In this document: one piece after another, positions 1-8,008 of the stretch | Position numbering within the stretch: position 1 is the stretch's first letter | Layout: every line of letters begins with the position of its first letter | Origin: CAYNEL01 sp964396225 | GTDB lineage: Bacteria > Patescibacteriota > Minisyncoccia > Moranbacterales > UBA1568 | Direction: 5' to 3' | Length of the DNA: 11,706 nucleotides | NCBI GenBank assembly: GCA_964396225.1 | Contig: CAYNEL010000028.1 | Span: 1-11,706 of the forward strand | Notes under the pieces: model-generated | Told to the model about the DNA's origin: nothing | Seen by the model: the letters and a program-made list of their open reading frames with translations, nothing else | Databases searched by the model: none | Position numbers and translations under genes: made by a program

Positions 1-2491
<2,491 letters not shown>

Positions 2492-2521
2492 AGCGAAAAT
2501 GGATGGGCGGACGCGCCAACG

Positions 2522-2569
2522 CCCCTCCGCGAAGGCGTAGGGGGTAGCCCTGGCCCCTCGAGGGACCAG
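2522..2569 (-). promoter_or_regulatory. Two consecutive inverted repeats upstream of uvrA (possible operator or mRNA leader hairpins)
   Basis: Positions 2550-2569 read CTGGCCCCTCGAGGGACCAG, a 20-bp palindrome with one mismatched pair. In minus-strand RNA that pair becomes a U-G wobble, so an 8-bp stem with a UCGA loop can form. Positions 2522-2543 form a second hairpin: CCCCT pairs with AGGGG, then one mismatch, then CGC pairs with GCG around a 4-nt loop. Both lie between the upstream terminator and the uvrA start codon, with no U-run after them, so they do not look like terminators. A weak promoter (TTGTCC, 18 nt, TGTACT on the minus strand) can be drawn just upstream. The role is inference. 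Confidence 0.4.
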
Positions 2570-2595
2570 TACACCAGCCTACCGCATTTCCGGAC

Positions 2596-2634
2596 AAAAA
2601 GAAAGGGCGGAAAACAACGATGTGTCTTCCGCCC
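2596..2634 (-). terminator. Intrinsic terminator of the zinc-ribbon gene
   Basis: On the minus strand GGGCGGAA (2634-2627) pairs with TTCCGCCC (2612-2605) around a 14-nt loop. The T-rich run TTTCTTTTT (2604-2596) follows directly. The hairpin begins 10 nt after the TGA stop of the zinc-ribbon gene and separates it from uvrA. Confidence 0.8.
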
Positions 2635-2644
2635 GAGAACATGG

Positions 2645-2941
2645 TCAGCCCGATGGAGGGGAGGTCTCGGGACGACGATGGCAGATACGGATGCTTGCCC
2701 GCCGGCCCGGAGCCAGGAGCTTCCTGGCTTCCTGGATGGAACATTTCCGAGCGGCCACGACGACACCAGCCATTTCGGTATTCTGACACTGGGTGCAAGT
2801 AGCCACCAGGGACTCCTGCTGGCCGCACGCAGGACACTGGACAACCAGTATGTCTCCGCCCCGGAACCAGACCAATGAAAGAAACGTCTCCTCGCTCATG
2901 CGATGGCCGCATGCACTGCACCACACGGGATGCTCGTCCAT
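2645..2941 (-). CDS. Small zinc-ribbon-like protein of unknown function
   Basis: This 98-residue protein is not one I recognise. It has three C-x2-C pairs: C8/C11 (WCSACG), C36/C39 (QCPACG) and C49/C52 (TCTQC). Two or more of these could form a zinc ribbon or rubredoxin-like knuckle. Further cysteines lie at 67 and near 87, and the C-terminus is basic. There is no signal peptide or membrane helix, so it is probably cytoplasmic. Its reality rests on complete expression signals: a consensus-like promoter, AGGAGG 5 nt before the ATG at 2941, and an intrinsic terminator just after the TGA. A GTG one codon earlier is too close to the Shine-Dalgarno site to be the start. It lies between the alkyltransferase and uvrA, which hints at a nucleic-acid-linked role but does not show one. 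Confidence 0.75.
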   Translation of the reverse strand: MDEHPVWCSACGHRMSEETFLSLVWFRGGDILVVQCPACGQQESLVATCTQCQNTEMAGVVVAARKCSIQEARKLLAPGRRASIRICHRRPETSPPSG

Positions 2942-2946
2942 CACGA

Positions 2947-2952
2947 CCTCCT
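2947..2952 (-). promoter_or_regulatory. Shine-Dalgarno site of the zinc-ribbon gene
   Basis: The minus strand reads AGGAGG, 5 nt before the ATG at 2941. It fixes the start at 2941 rather than the GTG at 2944. It stands out because most other genes in the window have no recognisable Shine-Dalgarno site. Confidence 0.8.
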
Positions 2953-2979
2953 CACGGATTGTTAAGTTTCGGTGGATGA

Positions 2980-3008
2980 ATAATAGACGGGAAAAGCCCT
3001 CCTGTCAA
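2980..3008 (-). promoter_or_regulatory. Sigma70-type promoter for the zinc-ribbon gene
   Basis: On the minus strand TTGACA (3008-3003) is followed after exactly 17 nt by TATTAT (2985-2980), a perfect -35 and a 5/6 -10 match. Transcription should begin near 2973, giving a leader of about 30 nt with the AGGAGG site. The TGA inside TTGACA is also the stop codon of the upstream alkyltransferase gene. Confidence 0.85.
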
Positions 3009-3277
3009 GAGAGCTTGGCGCCTTCGCGACGCAGCAAGGCGCGTTTCTTGGCCGGGCCGCCGCGGTTGTATTCCCCTGCCGTGCCGTCGGCGCGGATGAC
3101 CCGATGACACGGGACGGATGGATCATGGTTGGCTTTCATGAGGCTACCCACCGCCCGCGCAGCGTTAGGGAAACCGGCCCGGCGCGCGACCTCCCCATAA
3201 GACAACGTCTGGCCGCGTGAGATACGGCGGACGACCGAAAGCACGTGTTTTTTGAAATTCGAGGTTTTGCGTTTCAT
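3005..3277 (-). CDS. Minimal methylated-DNA--protein-cysteine methyltransferase (MGMT/Ogt family, C-terminal domain only)
   Basis: MGMT/Ogt proteins remove O6-alkyl groups from guanine by irreversible transfer to their own cysteine. This 90-residue protein holds only the DNA-binding and active-site domain. Seen: SYGEVA with Y27, the helix-turn-helix stretch with arginine finger R41 in RAVG, hinge N50, active-site VPCHRV with C57 and H58, and the LLxxEG motif with E85, completing a Cys-His-Glu arrangement. The Cys separates it from alkyltransferase-like proteins, which carry Trp there. Full-length Ogt is about 170 residues with an N-terminal domain absent here. An in-frame start at 3334 is possible, but it adds 19 unconserved residues read across a terminator, so the ATG at 3277 is preferred. 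No strong Shine-Dalgarno site is seen. It follows a terminator by about 10 nt, so expression may depend on read-through or a weak promoter near TATACG (3291-3286). Confidence 0.9.
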   Translation of the reverse strand: MKRKTSNFKKHVLSVVRRISRGQTLSYGEVARRAGFPNAARAVGSLMKANHDPSVPCHRVIRADGTAGEYNRGGPAKKRALLRREGAKLS

Positions 3278-3287
3278 TTCCGGGGCG

Positions 3288-3323
3288 TATAAGAAAACAG
3301 AAAGCGGACTATGGCCCGCTTTC
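3288..3323 (-). terminator. Intrinsic terminator of the envelope-protein operon
   Basis: On the minus strand GAAAGCGG (3323-3316) pairs with CCGCTTTC (3307-3300) around an 8-nt loop. The T-rich stretch TGTTTTCTTATA (3299-3288) follows. It lies 31 nt after the stop of the coiled-coil gene and ends about 10 nt before the alkyltransferase ATG. Confidence 0.75.
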
Positions 3324-3354
3324 CTGCCGCACATTCAATCAGGCAAGGCGGATT

Positions 3355-4209
3355 TTACTCGTCGTCCTCACCAAGCGCCTCCTTCAGTTTCGTGCGAGCG
3401 GCTTCGGCGGTCGTCTTGAAATCCGCGAAAGCGTCCTTGAACGCCGCACGGCGGGTCTCGGCACAGGCTTTCACGTCGTCGCCGATCTTGTCCACCGCTT
3501 GGCGGTCACCCCGCAATTCCTCGCGGGCGGCCTTGAGATCGGATTGGAGGGCGGAGCGGACGCTCTGCGGATCGGTCCCGTCCTCACAGGCCTTTTTGGC
3601 CTTGGAGAGGGCGCTCTCCACGGCGGCCTTGAAATCCTGGTAGCCGTTTTCCACGCCGGACTTCTTCTCGGTCCGTTCGTTGGCCACGCAGGTGCGGAAG
3701 GCACTGATGGCGTCATCCACGGCGTCGCGGCGGGCGGCCACGGCGGCATCCATAGTCTTCTTGAAATCAGCCACGGCCGCCTTCTCGGCATCGCCCTCGG
3801 CCTTCTCCTCAAGCTCCTCGTAAAGCTCGTTGCGGCGTTCGTCCTGACGGTCCCGGATCGCGTCCAGTTTCTCGTCCCGGTCGGCGATATGCTCCTGCCA
3901 CTTCTCAGGCAGGTTCTGCCAGCGCTCCTCGAGCTTCTCTGCTCGATCGGAGAGACGCTTCTGCATGTTCTCGATGGATTTCACGATGTTTTCGCAGCGG
4001 GCTTCCTTGATTTCGGCCTTACGCTCAGCCAGGTTTGCCTTGACTTCCTCCTTGCGCTCCATGATGCTCTCCTTGACCTCGGCTCGTTTCTCCATCCGAT
4101 TCTCACGGCGCTCCTCGGGCGTCATAGCCCGGGCGTCCAAGGTAATGAGCACCGCCAAGGCGACGGCGGCCAGACCGATCTGGAGCAACCTAGAATTCAT
4201 TTTCGTCAT
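3355..4209 (-). CDS. Secreted, highly charged coiled-coil protein of unknown function
   Basis: A predicted 284-residue exported protein. Residues 1-28 look like a Sec signal peptide: positive N-terminus, hydrophobic core (about 11-24) and an ARA-type site after A28. The mature part is almost entirely charged and alpha-helical, rich in Glu, Lys, Arg and Ala. A first coiled-coil segment (about 29-145) is followed by repeated helical units containing DFK and AAxxA patterns. Four cysteines (72, 174, 208, 249) could form disulfides outside the membrane. It overlaps the upstream gene, with ATG candidates at 4209 and 4200; both keep the signal peptide, and a TTG at 4221 is less likely. No Shine-Dalgarno site is visible, so translation is probably coupled to the upstream gene. 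I recognise no family. An envelope structural or periplasm-spanning role is inference. Confidence 0.85.
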   Translation of the reverse strand: MTKMNSRLLQIGLAAVALAVLITLDARAMTPEERRENRMEKRAEVKESIMERKEEVKANLAERKAEIKEARCENIVKSIENMQKRLSDRAEKLEERWQNLPEKWQEHIADRDEKLDAIRDRQDERRNELYEELEEKAEGDAEKAAVADFKKTMDAAVAARRDAVDDAISAFRTCVANERTEKKSGVENGYQDFKAAVESALSKAKKACEDGTDPQSVRSALQSDLKAAREELRGDRQAVDKIGDDVKACAETRRAAFKDAFADFKTTAEAARTKLKEALGEDDE

Positions 4210-4516
4210 AGACTTGGTCAAAACTGCTTACGGAAGCACTGTCCTCACCCACCACCGCCTCAGCGGCAGCAGCCTCCTCGTCGAGCGTCGCCTCGTCGGC
4301 AAGCGCTTCGTCCACCAGGGCGTCCACCGCCGTATCGGGCGTCACCGGACCAGTGGCAGGGGGTACGGCGGGACCGTCGGCGGACACCGGGGACTGGCCG
4401 GCCGGTCCCTGTTCGGACAGGCCGATCGGCTCGCCCATCATCCGATACAGGCCGAGGAACGCAAGGAGGACGACCCCGCCCACCGCCACCCCGACCATGA
4501 GTTGTTTCTGCTGCAT
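4190..4516 (-). CDS. Short membrane-anchored protein with acidic disordered tail, unknown function
   Basis: A 108-residue protein with one N-terminal membrane helix (about 7-24) after a short Gln/Lys start. It then has a Pro/Gly/Ala linker and an Asp/Glu/Ala-rich tail that is probably disordered. Topology should be N-in with the tail outside. It has no cysteine and no recognisable domain. It is the first gene of a two-gene operon: its TAG at 4190-4192 overlaps the start of the secreted coiled-coil gene by up to 20 nt, suggesting coupled translation and a shared task at the cell surface. The acidic tail could contact the basic stretches of its partner, but that is inference. A TATAAT element lies about 38 nt upstream of the ATG. 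Confidence 0.75.
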   Translation of the reverse strand: MQQKQLMVGVAVGGVVLLAFLGLYRMMGEPIGLSEQGPAGQSPVSADGPAVPPATGPVTPDTAVDALVDEALADEATLDEEAAAAEAVVGEDSASVSSFDQVYDENEF

Positions 4517-4554
4517 AGGCTTTCTGTTTTAGGCCTCACAAGGCTACGCCCCTT

Positions 4555-4583
4555 ATTATACACCACCCCCGGAGCGGGGTTTC
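4555..4583 (-). promoter_or_regulatory. Promoter of the envelope operon (TATAAT), with a short GC hairpin after uvrB
   Basis: A perfect TATAAT lies at 4560-4555 on the minus strand. The -35 position 17 nt upstream reads GAAACC (4583-4578), a poor match that overlaps the uvrB stop codon. The spacer contains a 13-nt hairpin (CCCCG, loop CTC, CGGGG; 4567-4579) directly after uvrB. It has no U-run and so is at best a weak terminator. Transcription would start near 4548, giving a leader of about 31 nt. Confidence 0.55.
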
Positions 4584-6603
4584 ACCGCCGCTTCAGCTGG
4601 GCCTCGAGGGCTCGGATCTCGTCCCGGAGGAGAGCGGCGGTCTCGAATTCCCAAGCCTTGACGGCCTCCTTGAGCTCCCGGCGTTTGAGCTGGAGGAGTT
4701 TTTTGGGCTGCTGCTTGAACACGGCGGCATCGAGCGCGAGGTTGGCCCGGACCGCCTGGTCGTGTTTGCTCTCGAGGGCCTGGGTGATATCCCTGATCTC
4801 CTTTTTGATGGTCACCGGGGTGATGCCGTGCTTCCGATTGTAGGCAAGCTGGAGGGCCCGACGACGGTTGGTCTCCCCGACGGCGCGCTCGAGCGATCCG
4901 GTCACCTGGTCGGCATAGAGGATCACCCGGCCCGAAACGTTACGGGCCGCCCGGCCGATGATCTGAATGAGCGAGGTCTCGGAACGGAGGAAGCCCTCCT
5001 TGTCAGCGTCGAGGATACCGATGAAGGTCACCTCCGGCAGGTCAAGACCTTCGCGGAGCAGGTTGACGCCGACCAGACAGTCGAATTCCCCGCGCCGGAA
5101 AGCAGTCAGGATCTTGATGCGCTCGATGGTCTTAATATCCGAGTGGAGGTATTCGGCTTTCACCCCCTGTTCCTTGAGATAGGTCGAAAGGTCCTCGGCC
5201 ATACGCTTGGTGAGCGTTGTGGCGATGGCCCGGCCGCCCGCCGCGATATCCTGTTTGGCTTCGGCGATAAAATCCTGGATCTGGCCCGGGTACGCCCCGC
5301 CCTCACGCACCGGCCGGAGGACAAGCTCGGGATCGACGAGACCGGTGGGGCGGATGACCTGCTCCACTATCTGGGCGCTCTCCTCCTGTTCGTACTCCGA
5401 CGGCGTGGCTGAGACATAGACCGTCTGCCCTACACGTTCCTCGAATTCGGCGTACGAAAGGGGCCGGTTGTCGATAGCGCTCGGCAAACGGAATCCATGC
5501 TCGACGAGAACGGTCTTGCGCGCCCGGTCCCCCGCCTGCATCCCGCGGAGCTGGGGGATGGTGACGTGCGACTCGTCGATGAAGGTGAGGAAATCGGGAC
5601 TTCCGTCCTCGTGGTGCGGGAAATAGGAAAGGAGGGTGTCGGGCGCGGCACCGGCGGCCCGGCCCGAGAGATGACGGGAATAATTTTCAATGCCATTGCA
5701 GTAACCGATCTCGTCGATCATGGCCAGGTCGTAGTTAGTACGGCGCTTGAGCCGGTCAGCTTCGAGGAGCTTTCCCTGACTAGTAAGCTCAGTGAGGCGC
5801 TCGTCCAGTTCCGCCCGGATGACCGCGATGGCACGCTCTTTCTGGTCCTTGTCGGTGAGGAAGTGCTTGGTAGGAAAGATAAGTACGCTGTCCAGGTCAT
5901 GGGCGAGGATCACTTGCGAGACGGCGTCGATCTTGTCGATGCGGGAGAGCGTCCCGCCGTCGAATTCGAGCGCGTAGACCACCCGCTCCTCGACCGGCAT
6001 GATCTCGATGCGGTTGCCGAGGGCCCGGAAATGCCCCGGGGTGAGGTCGCTCGTGGTCCGTTCGAAGAAAATGGAAACAAGCTTGCGTAGCAGCGCGTTG
6101 CGCTCGAGACGCTCGCTTCGCTGGAGAAAGAGGTTTTCGTTCTTGTACTCCTCAGGACTGCCTAGGCCGTAGATGCAGGACACTGACGCCACGATGATGA
6201 CGTCGCGGCGCGTGAGGAGCGACTGGGTGGAGGCGTGGCGCAGGCGATCGATCTCCTCGTTGATCTGGGCGTCTTTCTCAATGTAGGTGTCGGAGACGGG
6301 CAGATAGGCCTCGGGCTGGTAATAATCGTAGTATGAGACGAAATAGTGGACCGCGTTCTCGGGAAAAAATTCCTGAAACTCCTGGGCCAGCTGGGCGGCC
6401 AGGGTCTTATTGTGGGCGATGACCAGGACCGGCCGGTCCATCTCCGCGATCGTATTGGCCATGGTGAACGTCTTGCCGCTCCCGGTCACACCGAGGAGGG
6501 TCTGCTTCCGATGGCCGGCACGGAGACCCCCCACCAAGGCTTTGATAGCCTCGGGCTGGTCTCCGGCGGGCTGATAAGGAGTGACAAGCTTGAATCCAGA
6601 CAT
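4582..6603 (-). CDS. uvrB: UvrABC system protein B (excinuclease ABC subunit B)
   Basis: UvrB is the helicase-like subunit handed to the lesion by UvrA; it verifies damage and recruits UvrC for incision. The predicted 673 residues equal the E. coli length. Seen: Walker A GVTGSGKT (38-45, K44), the damage-probing beta-hairpin YYDYYQPEAY (91-100), helicase motif DESH (343-346), the conserved NLLREGLDLPEV and IIGRAARN helicase motifs, and a C-terminal UVR domain (about 635-673) that pairs with UvrC. The open frame extends to 6708, but the ATG at 6603 gives the family N-terminus MSGFKLVTPYQPAGDQP and lies 6 nt after a TATAAT, so translation is probably leaderless. It shares its upstream region with the divergent nuclease gene. 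uvrA lies about 2 kb downstream on the same strand, behind two terminators, so the two are not co-transcribed. Confidence 0.98.
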   Translation of the reverse strand: MSGFKLVTPYQPAGDQPEAIKALVGGLRAGHRKQTLLGVTGSGKTFTMANTIAEMDRPVLVIAHNKTLAAQLAQEFQEFFPENAVHYFVSYYDYYQPEAYLPVSDTYIEKDAQINEEIDRLRHASTQSLLTRRDVIIVASVSCIYGLGSPEEYKNENLFLQRSERLERNALLRKLVSIFFERTTSDLTPGHFRALGNRIEIMPVEERVVYALEFDGGTLSRIDKIDAVSQVILAHDLDSVLIFPTKHFLTDKDQKERAIAVIRAELDERLTELTSQGKLLEADRLKRRTNYDLAMIDEIGYCNGIENYSRHLSGRAAGAAPDTLLSYFPHHEDGSPDFLTFIDESHVTIPQLRGMQAGDRARKTVLVEHGFRLPSAIDNRPLSYAEFEERVGQTVYVSATPSEYEQEESAQIVEQVIRPTGLVDPELVLRPVREGGAYPGQIQDFIAEAKQDIAAGGRAIATTLTKRMAEDLSTYLKEQGVKAEYLHSDIKTIERIKILTAFRRGEFDCLVGVNLLREGLDLPEVTFIGILDADKEGFLRSETSLIQIIGRAARNVSGRVILYADQVTGSLERAVGETNRRRALQLAYNRKHGITPVTIKKEIRDITQALESKHDQAVRANLALDAAVFKQQPKKLLQLKRRELKEAVKAWEFETAALLRDEIRALEAQLKRR

Positions 6604-6609
6604 GGCTTC

Positions 6610-6615
6610 ATTATA
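6610..6615 (-). promoter_or_regulatory. -10 element of uvrB, positioned for a leaderless transcript
   Basis: The minus strand reads TATAAT, then GAAGCC, then the uvrB ATG. A -10 box normally places transcription start 6-8 nt downstream, which here is the start codon itself. The -35 region is poor (no TTGACA-like hexamer at 16-18 nt). Confidence 0.6.
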
Positions 6616-6681
6616 CGGGACGTCCGTCCAGCATATCCGAACACCGACCGCCTGTCCACGCTTTCCGGCTCGGACCAGAAG

Positions 6682-6694
6682 GTATACTATATAC
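6682..6694. promoter_or_regulatory. Inverted repeat GTATA-CTA-TATAC in the divergent uvrB/nuclease region
   Basis: A perfect 5-3-5 inverted repeat. It contains a -10-like hexamer on each strand: TATACT (plus, 6683-6688) and TATAGT (minus, 6691-6686). Neither has a convincing -35 box at 17 nt. It lies about 80 nt from the uvrB ATG and 92 nt from the nuclease ATG, so it may be an operator or an overlapping divergent promoter pair. Confidence 0.35.
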
Positions 6695-6752
6695 AGACGC
6701 CTATTCATCAGTTTATGAGTGGATGGATGGTGAGCTAAAAAATATCCCGCTG

Positions 6753-6780
6753 GGAATTGTAAGTTGTGAGTTGAAAGTTA
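6753..6780 (+). repeat. Four degenerate 7-nt tandem repeats before the nuclease start
   Basis: The units are GGAATTG, TAAGTTG, TGAGTTG and AAAGTTA, in exact 7-nt phase, ending 5 nt before the ATG at 6786. The shared pattern is xxA(G)TTG. It would lie in the mRNA leader where a Shine-Dalgarno site is expected but absent. Confidence 0.5.
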
Positions 6781-6785
6781 CCGAT

Positions 6786-7952
6786 ATGCGCCTTTCCTAC
6801 TCGTCGCTGGAGACCTACAACCAGTGCCCGCTCAAGTACAAATACCGGGAGATCGACAAGTTGAAGGAGCCAAAATCCAAGGAAGCCGTCTTCGGCACGC
6901 TCATCCACTCGACGCTCAAGTTCGCCTACGAGCCGGCCCTCGTCTCCCCCACCCTGGAACAGGCGCTCGACTATTTCGCCCGCGGATGGAACAGCGAGAT
7001 CTGGGAGAGCGAGCTCGAGGAGCGGGCCGCTTTCTCACAGGGCGTGGACATCCTTACCCGCTACTACAAACACAACGACCCGGCCAAAGCGACTGTGGTA
7101 GCGCTTGAAAACGCTTTCCAGCTCGAAATCGAAGACCCAGCCAAGCCGGGCACCGTCCACACGGTCAAAGGCTTCATCGACCGCATCGACAAGACCGAGG
7201 ACGGCTACGAGATCATAGACTACAAGACCGCTAAGAAGATGCCCTCCCAGGATTTCGTGGACGGACATCTCCAGCTCACCATCTACTTGAAGGCTTTCCT
7301 GGAGCGCTATCCCAAGGAAAAAGCCAACCTCGATAAGATCACCGTCAGCCTCTACTTCCTCAAACACGGGGTCAAGCTCTCTTCCACGCGCACGGTCGAG
7401 GACTTGGCCCGGGTGGACCAGCTCTTCCTCGAGGCCATCCGCCACATCGAAGGGGGCGAATTCGAGCCGCGGGTCAGTCCGCTCTGCGACTGGTGCGGCT
7501 TCCAACGGCAGTGTCCGATGTGGAGGCACAAATTCAAAGACGCCAGGAAGATCGACACAGCCGAGATCAATCAGACCATCGAGGACTATATCGCCACCAA
7601 GCGCGAGCTCCAGCTGGGCAAGCTCCGGGTCGCGGAACTCCAGGAGAAGATCAATGAGTATATGGACCAGGAAGACGTGGAACGTGTCTTCGGTGAAAGC
7701 GCCGTCGTCGAACGCGGCACGCGCGAGACATGGAAGTATGACGCCGAGAAACTGCGCGCCTTCCTCGAGCCGCGCGGCCTGTGGGAACGCGTCATCAAAC
7801 CGGACAGCATCGCCCTCAAGAAAGCGCTCTCCGAACTCCCGGCCGCCGAACGGAAGACGATTGAAACGGAGACCAGGACGCTCGACAAGACATCGGTCAC
7901 TTTCAAGGTGAAGAAGCTCAAGGGCGGTGAAGAAGAGACCGGTGAAGCCTGA
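6786..7952 (+). CDS. PD-(D/E)XK superfamily nuclease (RecB/AddB/Cas4-like) with probable 4Fe-4S cluster
   Basis: A predicted 388-residue nuclease, the only plus-strand gene here. Seen: N-terminal LSYSSLETYNQCP with C14, GTLIHSTL with H41, D132 in GFIDRID, D145-Y-K147 in IIDYKT, then QLTIYLKA. Together these form the metal-binding active site of RecB-type exonucleases. C14 plus C234-x2-C237-x5-C243 (CDWCGFQRQC) match the four-cysteine Fe-S arrangement of AddB and Cas4. The last 130 or so residues are a charged helical extension of unknown use. There is no helicase domain. The frame is open from 6723, but the ATG at 6786 gives the family N-terminus; no Shine-Dalgarno site precedes either. It is divergent from uvrB. 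No CRISPR or cas gene is present, so Cas4 is unlikely. The biological substrate is unknown; recombinational end processing is a reasonable inference. Confidence 0.92.
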   Translation: MRLSYSSLETYNQCPLKYKYREIDKLKEPKSKEAVFGTLIHSTLKFAYEPALVSPTLEQALDYFARGWNSEIWESELEERAAFSQGVDILTRYYKHNDPAKATVVALENAFQLEIEDPAKPGTVHTVKGFIDRIDKTEDGYEIIDYKTAKKMPSQDFVDGHLQLTIYLKAFLERYPKEKANLDKITVSLYFLKHGVKLSSTRTVEDLARVDQLFLEAIRHIEGGEFEPRVSPLCDWCGFQRQCPMWRHKFKDARKIDTAEINQTIEDYIATKRELQLGKLRVAELQEKINEYMDQEDVERVFGESAVVERGTRETWKYDAEKLRAFLEPRGLWERVIKPDSIALKKALSELPAAERKTIETETRTLDKTSVTFKVKKLKGGEEETGEA

Positions 7953-8008
7953 AAAATCCCGATTCCGGACTCCTGATCACGACAGGACGCTACATTGCGC
8001 CACAAGAT

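Noticed and set aside
3005..3277. Alkyltransferase-like (ATL) protein
   Set aside because: ATL proteins have Trp or another residue at the active site; here the sequence is PCHRV with the reactive Cys.
4567..4579. Terminator of uvrB
   Set aside because: The 5-bp GC hairpin is not followed by a U-run, so it is recorded only as part of the next promoter region.
3499..4843. Overlapping plus-strand open frames of about 290-330 codons
   Set aside because: They lie antisense to the coiled-coil, acidic-protein and uvrB genes, have biased shadow composition, and lack start signals.
6604..6708. N-terminal 35-residue extension of UvrB from the ATG at 6708
   Set aside because: The extension is unconserved, it reads through the TATAAT and the divergent promoter region, and the shorter form has exactly the family length.
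6786..7952. Cas4 of a CRISPR system
   Set aside because: The motif set is shared with Cas4, but the protein is longer and there is no repeat array or other cas gene in the window.
7953..8008. Bidirectional terminator between the convergent nuclease and dipZ genes
   Set aside because: Only a 5-bp stem (TCCTG/CAGGA) and a T-run that does not follow it were found.
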